A stretch of 45,855 bases of DNA from Sphingomonadales bacterium (GTDB lineage Bacteria > Pseudomonadota > Alphaproteobacteria > Sphingomonadales > Sphingomonadaceae): positions 1 to 45,855 of the forward strand of contig VMTF01000177.1 of NCBI GenBank assembly GCA_013791705.1, given 5' to 3'. The notes under the pieces are model-generated. The model worked only from the letters and a program-made list of their open reading frames with translations. It was not told where the DNA came from and searched no databases. This document shows, in pieces, positions 31,618 to 40,680 of the stretch (the stretch's first letter is position 1; every line of letters begins with the position of its first letter). Both the position numbers and the translations under genes were made by a program.

Positions 31618-32090
31618 GCCGCGCCTCCCCCGTCCGTCCGGTCGGCCCCCGGCCGGCCAAACCCGAACCGCTTGCGCAGCAGCAGGGCCGCCAGAGCCAG
31701 GAACGCCAGCGGCGCCGCGAACAGCGGCCAGGTCAACGAAGTGACCCGCGGCGCATAAGTGATGTAGTCGCCATAGCGTTCGACCAGCCAGGTCCGGATC
31801 GCCTCCGGCTCTTCGCCCGCGGCAATCCGCTCGCGAATCTGGCTGCGCATGTCGCCGGCGAGCGATGCGTCGGAATCGGCAATCGACTGGCTCTGGCACG
31901 TCAGGCAGCGGATCGATTCCATCAGCCGCTGGGCCTTGGCCTCAAGCGCGGGATCATCGAGCTGGCGATAGGCATAGGGCGCCGGCGGCATGATGTCATC
32001 GGCGCGCAGCGTGCCGGCCGCCAGCGGTGCGAGCAGGATCGCCAGGCACAGCAAAGCCCGTTGCAGGCCGATCGGGAACCGCATCGTCAC
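31614..32090 (-). CDS. ccmH: Cytochrome c-type biogenesis protein CcmH/CycL
   Basis: LMESIRCLTCQSQSIADSDASLAGDMRSQIRERIAAGEEPEAIRTWLVERYGDYITYAP. Confidence 0.95.
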   Translation of the reverse strand: MTMRFPIGLQRALLCLAILLAPLAAGTLRADDIMPPAPYAYRQLDDPALEAKAQRLMESIRCLTCQSQSIADSDASLAGDMRSQIRERIAAGEEPEAIRTWLVERYGDYITYAPRVTSLTWPLFAAPLAFLALAALLLRKRFGFGRPGADRTDGGGAA

Positions 32091-32659
32091 AGTCCGGCCT
32101 CCTTCAGCTTGTCGAGCAGCAATGGGATATGTTCGGGGCGGATTTCGCCGATGTGCTGGTAGCGGATCACGCCGCGCCCATCGATCAGATATGTCTCGGG
32201 CACACCCGACGAGCCGATCCCGACCTGGACGATGCTGCGGTCATCCGCCCCGATCCGCCGGTAGGGATTGCCGTTGCGTTCCAGAAAACCGGCCAGATCG
32301 GCCTTGCGATCGCGCACCGCAACGCCGTCGATCTCGATCCCCGCAGCCGCGAGCCGGGCGAGCTGCGGGCTTTCGACCGCGCAGGGGATGCACCAACTGG
32401 CGAACACATTGAGCAGCCGGGGCTTGCCATCCGCCAGATCCGAGCGCTTGAGGCCGGGACGCCCGGCTGCCGCCGGCGGCAGATCGAATTCCGGCAGCGC
32501 CTGGCCGACGAACCGGCTCGGCACTTCCTTGCTGGCGGGCCACAGCAGGCCATAGGCGACCAGCGCGACGAACAGCGCGAACAAGGCCAGCGGCAGCCAC
32601 ATCGTCCAGCGGCGGGCAGGCGCAAGAGGCCCGGTATCGCTTGGCCCGGTGCTGCTCAT
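32087..32659 (-). CDS. ccmG: DsbE/CcmG thiol:disulfide interchange protein
   Basis: LNVFASWCIPCAVESPQLARLA; GSSGVPETYLIDGRGVIRYQHIG. Confidence 0.94.
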   Translation of the reverse strand: MSSTGPSDTGPLAPARRWTMWLPLALFALFVALVAYGLLWPASKEVPSRFVGQALPEFDLPPAAAGRPGLKRSDLADGKPRLLNVFASWCIPCAVESPQLARLAAAGIEIDGVAVRDRKADLAGFLERNGNPYRRIGADDRSIVQVGIGSSGVPETYLIDGRGVIRYQHIGEIRPEHIPLLLDKLKEAGL

Positions 32660-34602
32660 CGGCCCTGCCTTTCGCGGCGATAGGCAATCTTGTCGCGGGC
32701 AACGAGACGCTTGACGTCGCTCGCCACCCGTCCGAGCAGCGCGAGCAACCCGCCCAACGCGATCAGGACGCCGCCGAGCCAGATCATCGGCACAAACGGC
32801 TTCCACCACAACCGCAACTGCCAGCGATCACCCGCCGCCTGTTCGCCCAGGACGGTATAGAGCTGCCCGTTCCAGCGGGTGAGCAAAGCGCTTTCGGCGG
32901 TATTCTGGACCGGAGCCCAGAAGGTGCGCGATTGCGGGTGGGTGAAGACCGGTGCGGCACCCTTGTAGCGTGCTTCCAGCACCGCTTCGAGCGCGGTCCA
33001 GTTCGGACCAGCGACGGGCTCGATCCGGGCGAGGCGGATCTGCCACGGGCCAACCTCGGTCGTCTCGCCGACCCGGACTGCGACCAGCCGCTCGGTCGTG
33101 AAGGCGCTGTCGGACGCCATGCCGAACAGGCTTACCGCAACGCCGAAATGGGCCATCACCATGCCCCAGACCGGGAGCTTCACCCTCCGCAGATCGCGTC
33201 CCCGCAGCGGCAGGATGCTGGCGACCGCCAAGGCCGGAGCCAGCGCGAGGCCGATGATCGGCAGCACTTTTCCGGGCGCCAGAACCACCGCGATCACGCC
33301 GCAGATCACCAGCAGCGCGGCCGGGATCAGCAGGATTGCGCGAACCCGGCCGAAGCTGTCGCGCCGCCAGCGCAGTAGCGGCCCGATCGCAAGGACGGCC
33401 AGCATCGGCACCACGAAAATCGCGGTCATCGGGTTGAAATAGGGCGGGCCGACCGAGACCTTCTCCCCGAACGCCTCGGTAAACAGCGGATAAAGCGTGC
33501 CGAGCAGGATGATCCCGAGCGATCCGGTGAGCATCACGTTGTTGGCGACGCGCGCGGATTCGCGGCTGGTCACGGCGAAGCGCTCGCCTTCGGTGACCGT
33601 ACCGGCGCGCAGTGCGAACAGCGTCAGCGCGCCGCCGATGTAGATTGCCAGCAGGGCCAGAATGAAGGTGCCGCGCTGGGGATCGACCGCGAAGGCATGG
33701 ACGCTGGTGAGGATGCCGGAGCGGACCAGGAACGTGCCGACCATCGACATCGAGAAGGCGACCACCCCGAGCATGACCGTCCAGGCCCGCAGCGCGTTGC
33801 GCGCCGCCAACACGCTGCAGGAATGCAGCAGCGCGGTGGCGGCCAGCCACGGCATGAGCGAGGCATTTTCGACCGGATCCCAGAACCACCAGCCGCCCCA
33901 GCCAAGCTCGTAGTAGGCCCAGTAGGAACCGGCCGTGATGCCCAGCGTCAGGAATATCCACGCGCCAAGCACCCACGGGCGCATCGCGCGGGCGAAGGCC
34001 GGCCCGACTTCGCGCGTGACCAGCGCCCCGATCGCGAAGCTGAAGGCGATCGAAAGGCCGACATAGCCGAGGTAAAGCGTGGGCGGGTGAAACGCGAGGC
34101 CCGGATCCTGCAGCAGCGGGTTAAGCCCCTGCCCTTCGACCGGAACCGGGTTCAGCCGCTCGAACGGGTTCGAGGCGAACAGCAGGAAGGCATAGAACCC
34201 CAGGCTGACGAAGGCCTGCCCGGCCAGCGTCGCCAGCATGGTCCGTTCGGGCAGACGCTTTTCGACGAGCGCGACAAAACCGCCGGCCAGCCCCATGACG
34301 GTGACCCACAGGAGCATCGAGCCTTCGTGGTTCGCCCAGGCCCCGGCGATCTTGTACATCAGCGGCTTGGCCGAGGGTGAGTTCGCCGCCACCAGTTTCA
34401 CCGACAGGTCGGTCTGCACGAACACCATGATCAGCGCGAGAAACGAGAGCAGGGCCAGTCCGCCCTGCACGACCGCCGAGGGCCGCACGACGCCGACAAA
34501 GCCGGTTCCGCGCGCCGTCAGCGCGAGCGCGCCGGCGATCAATTGCAGCAAGGCCAGCGCTGCGGCCAGCCAGAGCGTTGCCAGGCCGAGTTCCGCGATC
34601 AC
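32656..34602 (-). CDS. ccmF: Heme lyase CcmF
   Basis: Multi-TM; WANHEGSMLLWVTVMGLAGG; WGGWWFWDPVENASLMPWLAATALLHS. Confidence 0.97.
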   Translation of the reverse strand: MIAELGLATLWLAAALALLQLIAGALALTARGTGFVGVVRPSAVVQGGLALLSFLALIMVFVQTDLSVKLVAANSPSAKPLMYKIAGAWANHEGSMLLWVTVMGLAGGFVALVEKRLPERTMLATLAGQAFVSLGFYAFLLFASNPFERLNPVPVEGQGLNPLLQDPGLAFHPPTLYLGYVGLSIAFSFAIGALVTREVGPAFARAMRPWVLGAWIFLTLGITAGSYWAYYELGWGGWWFWDPVENASLMPWLAATALLHSCSVLAARNALRAWTVMLGVVAFSMSMVGTFLVRSGILTSVHAFAVDPQRGTFILALLAIYIGGALTLFALRAGTVTEGERFAVTSRESARVANNVMLTGSLGIILLGTLYPLFTEAFGEKVSVGPPYFNPMTAIFVVPMLAVLAIGPLLRWRRDSFGRVRAILLIPAALLVICGVIAVVLAPGKVLPIIGLALAPALAVASILPLRGRDLRRVKLPVWGMVMAHFGVAVSLFGMASDSAFTTERLVAVRVGETTEVGPWQIRLARIEPVAGPNWTALEAVLEARYKGAAPVFTHPQSRTFWAPVQNTAESALLTRWNGQLYTVLGEQAAGDRWQLRLWWKPFVPMIWLGGVLIALGGLLALLGRVASDVKRLVARDKIAYRRERQGR

Positions 34603-35057
34603 TACGATGTTTCCTTTACCGCTTCACGGGCCTGGGCCTCGGTCATGTCCTTCATCTCGCGCGGCACGTATTTTTCATCGTGCTTGGCCAGCAGGTTATC
34701 GGCCATGAACGTGCCGTCCGCAGCAATGCGGCCTTCCGCGACGACGCCCGAACCTTCCTTGAACAGATCCGGCACGATGCCCGTGAAAGTGACCGGAACG
34801 CGCGCCTTGCCGTCGCCGACGACGAAATGCACCGTCACGCCGTCGGGCGCGGTCTTGAGCGAGCCGGCCTGAACCATCCCGCCCAGCCGCACCGCCCGCC
34901 CGGTTTCGGGCGGCCGGGCGACCAGGTCCGCGGGCAGATAGAAATAGGACGCCTGATTGCGCAGCGCCCAGGCGGCCAGCAGGGCGGCCGCGATCAACGC
35001 CGCGAGCGCGATCAGCACGAGGACCAGCCGCTGATGCTTGGCCTTGATCCCGCTCAC
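34602..35057 (-). CDS. ccmE: Periplasmic heme chaperone CcmE (GTG start)
   Basis: VSGIKAKHQRLVLVLIAL...ASYFYLPADLV...RLGGMVQAGSL...LAKHDEKYVPREM (heme-binding His motif). Confidence 0.94.
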   Translation of the reverse strand: MSGIKAKHQRLVLVLIALAALIAAALLAAWALRNQASYFYLPADLVARPPETGRAVRLGGMVQAGSLKTAPDGVTVHFVVGDGKARVPVTFTGIVPDLFKEGSGVVAEGRIAADGTFMADNLLAKHDEKYVPREMKDMTEAQAREAVKETS

Positions 35058-35209
35058 GAGCCCTGCCTCTTTTCGCGCGCATGATCGCGCCGCGCTTCTG
35101 CCCGGCGCATCGCCAGCCAGCTCTGGAGCAGCAGCGCCGCCGTGCCGCCCACGCCGATCGCGTAAGCCGCGACCACGAACGTCCACTGGTTGAGAGCTTC
35201 GTACTGCAT
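35054..35209 (-). CDS. ccmD: Heme exporter protein CcmD (small)
   Basis: MQYEALNQWTFVVAAYAIGVGGTAALLLQSWLAMRRAEARRDHAREKRQGS; found inside a larger ORF but positioned between ccmC and ccmE. Confidence 0.85.
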   Translation of the reverse strand: MQYEALNQWTFVVAAYAIGVGGTAALLLQSWLAMRRAEARRDHAREKRQGS

Positions 35210-35211
35210 TG

Positions 35212-35946
35212 CTAGTCGGCTCCGGAAGTGGCGAAGGCCTTGCGCCGCAGCCGAGCCTCGGCCTGCTGGTCGGCCAGCAGGGCGCGCATCCGCATCAGCA
35301 CGACCGCACCGAACAGCAGCGAAAACCCGGCCGTCGCGGCGAGCAGCGGCACGAGAAATTCGGGCGCCATCGCGGACTTGCCCATGGTGATGCTCGGCGG
35401 CTGGTGGAGGCTGTTCCACCACAGCACGGAATAATGGATGATCGGGATGTTCACCGCGCCGACCAGCCCGAAAATGGCGGGCACCCGCGATGCCCCGGCG
35501 CCATCGCGCTGCGCCGCATCGGCCAGCGCCAGGTAGCCCAGATAGAGGAACAGCAGCACCAGCATCGAGGTCAGCCGGCCGTCCCACACCCACCACGCGC
35601 CCCACGCGGGCCGCCCCCAGATCGAGCCGGTGACGAGGCACAGGGCGGCAAAGACCGCGCCCGGAACCGCTATCGCCCGCGCCGCGATAGCGGCGAGCGG
35701 ATGGCGCCAGACCAGTCCGGTCAGGCTGGCCAGGGCGCGCGCGGTCCAGCCGCCCCTCCCCAGCCACACGGTCGGCCCATGCAGATAGACGATGCGGACG
35801 GTTTCGCCCTGCAGGGCATCCGCCGGGGCGACGAACACGCCCCACGCCAGCGAGGCTGCGGTGAGGACAATTCCCGTGAACAGCAGCAGCGGCGTCAGCC
35901 ACCGTGCCAGGCGCAGGAATCGAGCAGGATTGGCAAAGCCGTGCAT
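35212..35946 (-). CDS. ccmC: Heme ABC transporter permease CcmC
   Basis: FVAPADALQGETVRIVYLHGPTVW; WGRPAWGAWWVWDGRLTSMLVLLFLYLGYLAL; IHYSVLWWNSLHQPPS. Confidence 0.95.
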   Translation of the reverse strand: MHGFANPARFLRLARWLTPLLLFTGIVLTAASLAWGVFVAPADALQGETVRIVYLHGPTVWLGRGGWTARALASLTGLVWRHPLAAIAARAIAVPGAVFAALCLVTGSIWGRPAWGAWWVWDGRLTSMLVLLFLYLGYLALADAAQRDGAGASRVPAIFGLVGAVNIPIIHYSVLWWNSLHQPPSITMGKSAMAPEFLVPLLAATAGFSLLFGAVVLMRMRALLADQQAEARLRRKAFATSGAD

Positions 35947-36092
35947 GATCTCGCTAAGAGCGGTCCAGTGGCGGGCTCTTTGGCAGTTGGCGGACAGTCC
36001 GGCAAGCGAACTCTTGGCCGGTGACAGCCGCTTGTCCGCCGGCCTGCCAGGCGCCTGGACCCGATTTGCAATTTGATTTTCGATGGAAACGA

Positions 36093-36170
36093 TGGGGCGA
36101 CCGATGGGGTTCGAACCCACGACCTCCGGTACCACAAACCGGCGCTCTAACCAACTGAGCTACGATCGCC
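36093..36170 (-). tRNA. tRNA-His(GTG)
   Basis: Minus strand GGCGATCGTAGCTCAGTTGGTTAGAGCGCCGGTTTGTGGTACCGGAGGTCGTGGGTTCGAACCCCATCGGTCGCCCCA; anticodon GTG, encoded G-1 opposite C73, CCA encoded. Confidence 0.96.
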
Positions 36171-36325
36171 ATATCGAAGCGCCCGAACTTGCGCGATGCA
36201 GCGTTTCGGGCAGGCGCGGCCATTTGCACAGGCGGCCGGGAATGGGAAGCAAAAACTTCGCTTGCCCGCAATCCCGGCACGGCGCGCCCCCTTCCCGCCG
36301 CATTGGCACCCGCCCGGAGACCAAC

Positions 36326-36355
36326 AAAAAAGGGCGGCACCAGGCCGCCCTTTTT
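36326..36355 (-). terminator. Rho-independent terminator downstream of rpmE
   Basis: AAAAAGGGCGGC-loop-GCCGCCCTTTTT, T-runs on both strands. Confidence 0.9.
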
Positions 36356-36375
36356 CCGCACGGCGCAGGCCGCGC

Positions 36376-36600
36376 TTACTTCTTGAGGCTGAGCCCGCCG
36401 AAGCGCTTGTTGAACTGGGCAACGCGGCCGCCCTGATCGAGCTGGCGCTGGCCGCCGGTCCACGCCGGGTGCGAGGTCGGATCGATGTCGAGCACCATCG
36501 TGTCGCCCGCCTTGCCCCAGGTGGAGCGCGTTTCGAACACGGTGCCATCGGTCATCTGGACCTTGATGGTGTGATAGTCGGGGTGGAGATCGGCCTTCAT
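36376..36600 (-). CDS. rpmE: 50S ribosomal protein L31 (Cys-free form)
   Basis: [70 protein letters not shown]. Confidence 0.96.
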   Translation of the reverse strand: MKADLHPDYHTIKVQMTDGTVFETRSTWGKAGDTMVLDIDPTSHPAWTGGQRQLDQGGRVAQFNKRFGGLSLKK

Positions 36601-36694
36601 GATTTCGTCTTTCGCCAAGGGCCGGTTCCGACCGGCCTGAAAAAGGAAGCGCCGCGCATAGCCGCGCGACCGGAGAAAATCAAGCTGTGCAGGT

Positions 36695-37180
36695 TCAGCC
36701 TTCTGGCGGATCCGCGATCATCGCGGTGAACTCGACCTCGCAGGCGATTTTATCGCCCAGCATGGCCTTGCCCCAGAATTTGCAGACCTTGGTGCGCTTC
36801 TGGATGAAGCCGACCCGCAAGTCGAGCAGCACGCCCGGTTCGACCGGCGTACGGAACTTGGCTTGCTCGATCGCCATGAAATAGACCAGTTTGCCCGTTC
36901 CGGAGAGGCCCAGACTCTCGATCGCGAGAATCCCGGCCGCCTGCGCGAGCGCCTCGATCTGCAGGACGCCGGGCATGATCGGCCGGCCGGGGAAATGCCC
37001 CTGGAAGAAGCCCTCGTTGAAGCTGACCGCCTTGACCGCATGGATCTCCTCGTCGGGGACGAGCGCAACCACGCGGTCAACCAGCAGCATCGGATAGCGG
37101 TGCGGCAATGCCGCGAGGATCGCCCGGATATCGAGCGCCTTCGCGGGCATCGCCGCCGTTTCCCCGGTTTCCACCATCAT
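36695..37180 (-). CDS. fabZ: 3-hydroxyacyl-ACP dehydratase FabZ
   Basis: [63 protein letters not shown]. Confidence 0.96.
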   Translation of the reverse strand: MMVETGETAAMPAKALDIRAILAALPHRYPMLLVDRVVALVPDEEIHAVKAVSFNEGFFQGHFPGRPIMPGVLQIEALAQAAGILAIESLGLSGTGKLVYFMAIEQAKFRTPVEPGVLLDLRVGFIQKRTKVCKFWGKAMLGDKIACEVEFTAMIADPPEG

Positions 37181-37200
37181 GCCCTGCCCCTGCCTGCCGA

Positions 37201-37872
37201 TCAGCGACCAGCGGGCTGCTTGGCGGTGGAGGCCGGAGCTTCCTTGCCGCCCTGCGCCGCTTGCTGGGCCCGCGCTTCGCGAACCTGGCGCGGCTCCCAG
37301 CCGGCCGGCGGAACGAGCTGCGCAGTGGGAACCAGTGCGTTCAGTTCCGCCAGAATTGTCGGGCTGAGGTTGTAAGTCGGCGATTCGAGAATCACCGATT
37401 CCTGCGAGAGCAGCAGCTTGACGCCGCGCTTGGTCATCGCCGCGGTAACGGCGGCCGGCAGCTTGTCGGCAACCTGTTCCTGCACATAGGCCTGCGAATA
37501 GGCGACCGGCTGCATGATCTGCTGGAGTTCGGCCGTGCCGCTCTCCTGGATCTGCTGCATCGCCTGATACTGCTGCTGGAGCGCTGCCTGATTGGCCTTG
37601 GGGTCGGCGCGGTCCTTCTCGAACTTGGCCTGCATGGCCTGAAGCTGCGCCGCCAGTTCCTTGAGGCGGGCCTCGGTACGATCATACTGTGCCTTGTAAG
37701 TGACCGGGCGCTGCTGGTTCGCGGTCTTTACGGCATTGCTGTTCTGGACCACGCCTTCCGGATTGGCATAGGCGATTTCCTGCGCGGCCGCAGCCATCGC
37801 CGGCACTGCCGGGTATGAAACGCTCATGGCGAGAGCGGCGGCCAGCGCCACCGAAAGCATGTTCTTGCTCAT
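37201..37872 (-). CDS. OmpH/Skp-family periplasmic chaperone
   Basis: Signal peptide, coiled coil ([43 protein letters not shown]); next to bamA. Confidence 0.88.
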   Translation of the reverse strand: MSKNMLSVALAAALAMSVSYPAVPAMAAAAQEIAYANPEGVVQNSNAVKTANQQRPVTYKAQYDRTEARLKELAAQLQAMQAKFEKDRADPKANQAALQQQYQAMQQIQESGTAELQQIMQPVAYSQAYVQEQVADKLPAAVTAAMTKRGVKLLLSQESVILESPTYNLSPTILAELNALVPTAQLVPPAGWEPRQVREARAQQAAQGGKEAPASTAKQPAGR

Positions 37873-40505
37873 CAGAACTGGGTTCCTACATTGAAAGTGA
37901 AGGTCTTGGGATCATCGCCATCCTGCTTGAGCAGGGTCTTGGCGAAATCGAGGCGGAACGGACCGAATGGCGAGTTCCAGTTTACGCCGACGCCGACCGA
38001 AACACGCGGCTTGACGGTATTGCCGAGGAAGAATTCGCTGAAGGCCGGGGCCACCGTGGCGGTACCCGCGCATGACGGATCGGGTGCGGGCGCGGCGCCC
38101 CCCTGCGGAACCGCAGCGGTGCTTGTAGCCACCCCATCACACAGCAGGCTGTAGCCATCGAGCAGACTTGGCGTGGTAATGCCCCAGACCGAGCCGATGT
38201 CCATGAAGATCGAGGGACGCAAGCCGAGTTCGCGCGCGCCCGAACCCAGCGGAATTTCCAGTTCGGCCCGGCCCTGATAGTAGTTGCGGCCACCGATCGC
38301 ATCGTCCTGCGCATTTTCCCGGTCGGTCAGCAGCACCCCGTTCGCGTCGTAAAACTGCCGCAGCACGCGCGGACCGATGCCGCGAATGTCGAAGCCGCGC
38401 ATTTCGGGTTCGCCGAGATAGAACCGGTCGGTGAGGTAGACGTCGTCCGACCCGGCGATGTTGCGATGCTTGAACGGGCGGATCGCGCCGGCTTCGGCCG
38501 AGAGCGAGAAGATGAAGCCCTTGCCGAGCGGAAAGTACTTCGCCGCATTCAGGCGCGCCCGCACATAGCTGACCGAACCGCCAAGGCCGGCGAAATCGGC
38601 ACTGACCGACATCGTATTGCCGCGCGATGGCCGCGCGCGGTTGTCGAGCGTATCGTAGATGAACGAGGCGCCCAGGATCGAACTGGTGCGCTTGCCGATC
38701 GCATCGCACAGATAGCGGCCCGCCCGGGTGGGATCGCACAGCCCCGTGCTCGGATCATAATACGTCGCCTGATCCAGCGACACGTCATCGAAGTTGAGCG
38801 TGTAGCGGCCGACCAGGCTGGTATACTCGGTCAGCGGTACGCCAAGGCGCAACTGGAAGCCGGTCGTTTTCTGCTCGTAGAGGTTGTTGCGGTTCGAATT
38901 GAGGTAATTGAAGCTGTTGTAATCGCGCCGGTAGACGTTGGCGCCGAACGACACGCTGCGATCGAATACATAGGGTTCGACGAAGTTCAGCTCGACGCTC
39001 TTGGAATAGCGCGAATAGGATGCGCTGACGCCGACGGTCTGGCCGCGTCCGCGAAAATTGCGCTGCTGGATCGAGGCCTGGAGGATGAAGCTCTCGATCG
39101 ACGAGAAGCCCGCCGAAAGCTGGAGTTCGCCGGTCGGCTTTTCCTCGACGTTGGCTTCCAGCACGATGCGATCGGGCGCGGACCCCGGCTTCTGCTCGAC
39201 GTCGAACTTCTCCTGGAAGTAGCCGAGCGACTTGATGCGGTTGGTCGAACGCTTGACCTGCAGCGAGTTGAACGCATCGCCTTCCGCCAGCCGGAACTCG
39301 CGGCGGATCACCTTGTCCTGCGTCAGCGTGTTGCCGTTGACATCGATCCGCTCGACATAGACGCGCGGCGCCTCACCGATCTGGAAGGTGATCCCCATGG
39401 TGAGATCATCCTTGCTGCGATTGTAGTTCGGCCGCACGTCGGCGAAGGCATAACCGAATGCGCCGGCCGACTGGTTCAGGCTGTCGATCGTATCCTCGAC
39501 GAGCTTGGCATTGTACCAGTCGCCCTGCTTCATCGGCAGCCGCTTGGCGAGGACATCGCCGTCAAAGTCGCGCAACTGGCTTTCGACCTTCACGTCGCCG
39601 AACTTGTAGCGCTTCCCTTCCTCCACCACATAAGTGATGATGAAATCATGCTTGTCGGGCGTGAGTTCGGCGACGGCCGAGACGACGCGGAAATCGGCAT
39701 AGCCCTGGGTCAGGTAGAACTGCCGCAGCTTCTGCTGATCGTAGGCCAGCCGATCCGGATCGTAGCTGGTGTTCGAGGACATGAAGCGGAACAGGCGCGC
39801 CTGCTTCGTCACCATTTCGCTGCGCAGATCGCCATCGGAGAACACCTCGTTGCCGAGGATGTTGATCTGGCGGACTTTCGACTTCGGCCCTTCGCTGATC
39901 TCGTAGACGATATCGACGCGGTTCTGGTCGAGCATGACCATCTTGGGCTCGACCGTCGCGGCAAAGCGGCCCTGGCGCTTGTAGAGCTCGATGATCCGGG
40001 CAACGTCGGCGCGGACCTTGGAACGGGTGAAAATCTGGCGCGGGGCGAGTTTCACCTCCGGGCTGATCTTTTCTTCCTTGAGGCGCTTGTTGCCTTCGAA
40101 AATGATCCGGTTGACGACCGGGTTTTCCTTGACCTGAATGGTCACGATCCCGGCTTCGTTGCGGATCTGGACGTCGGCAAAGAGTTCGGTCGCGAACAGA
40201 TCCTTGAGCGCCTGGTCAGCCGCAGCGCCGCTGTAGGCCTGGCCGGCGCGCAGGCGGATGTAGGACAGGATGGTGGCCGGTTCGAGCCGCTGGGCGCCCT
40301 GCACGTCAATCCGCTGGATCACCTGCGAGGCAGCTTCGGCGCCCAGAGCGGGCGATGCCGGCGAAGTTGCCGCCGGCACGTCCTGGGCCAACGCCGCAGC
40401 GGGCGCCAGGATGGAACTGCCAAGCAATCCGGCAAGCAATGCGGCGGAACGGCGGGCCGTCTTGCTGTGAGCCTCCGTGGAGTGAGCCTCCGTGGAGTGA
40501 GCCAT
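37872..40505 (-). CDS. bamA: Outer membrane protein assembly factor BamA
   Basis: POTRA repeats and Omp85 barrel (VIQRIDVQGAQRLEPATILSYIRLRAGQAYS...FRLDFAKTLLKQDGDDPKTFTFNVGTQF); start MAHSTEAHS or upstream MKGRT at 40520. Confidence 0.96.
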   Translation of the reverse strand: MAHSTEAHSTEAHSKTARRSAALLAGLLGSSILAPAAALAQDVPAATSPASPALGAEAASQVIQRIDVQGAQRLEPATILSYIRLRAGQAYSGAAADQALKDLFATELFADVQIRNEAGIVTIQVKENPVVNRIIFEGNKRLKEEKISPEVKLAPRQIFTRSKVRADVARIIELYKRQGRFAATVEPKMVMLDQNRVDIVYEISEGPKSKVRQINILGNEVFSDGDLRSEMVTKQARLFRFMSSNTSYDPDRLAYDQQKLRQFYLTQGYADFRVVSAVAELTPDKHDFIITYVVEEGKRYKFGDVKVESQLRDFDGDVLAKRLPMKQGDWYNAKLVEDTIDSLNQSAGAFGYAFADVRPNYNRSKDDLTMGITFQIGEAPRVYVERIDVNGNTLTQDKVIRREFRLAEGDAFNSLQVKRSTNRIKSLGYFQEKFDVEQKPGSAPDRIVLEANVEEKPTGELQLSAGFSSIESFILQASIQQRNFRGRGQTVGVSASYSRYSKSVELNFVEPYVFDRSVSFGANVYRRDYNSFNYLNSNRNNLYEQKTTGFQLRLGVPLTEYTSLVGRYTLNFDDVSLDQATYYDPSTGLCDPTRAGRYLCDAIGKRTSSILGASFIYDTLDNRARPSRGNTMSVSADFAGLGGSVSYVRARLNAAKYFPLGKGFIFSLSAEAGAIRPFKHRNIAGSDDVYLTDRFYLGEPEMRGFDIRGIGPRVLRQFYDANGVLLTDRENAQDDAIGGRNYYQGRAELEIPLGSGARELGLRPSIFMDIGSVWGITTPSLLDGYSLLCDGVATSTAAVPQGGAAPAPDPSCAGTATVAPAFSEFFLGNTVKPRVSVGVGVNWNSPFGPFRLDFAKTLLKQDGDDPKTFTFNVGTQF
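40467..40503 (-). repeat. 15-bp in-frame tandem repeat at the 5' end of bamA (encodes AHSTE-AHSTE-AHS)
   Basis: TGAGCCTCCGTGGAG at 40468-40482 and 40483-40497, partial third TGAGCC at 40498-40503. Confidence 0.95.
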
Positions 40506-40680
40506 TGTCCGTCCCTTCATCGACGCGATATCCTGATTATTTCTGCGGTCGCCAGCCTGCCATGGGCGTCTTGCGGGCGAAGCCTTCGGGCAGTCGCTGC
40601 CCTCTGCCCGATGCCGCATCGCCAATCAAGCAATCTGTCCGGTCCCGAGGTTAAGGTGTGGCAAGATGTGCCCGACTTTT

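Noticed and set aside
36093-36170. tRNA-His (and tRNA-Leu at 17807-17890) as integration sites for a mobile element
   Set aside because: No integrase, direct repeat of the tRNA 3' end or accessory cargo adjacent to either tRNA.
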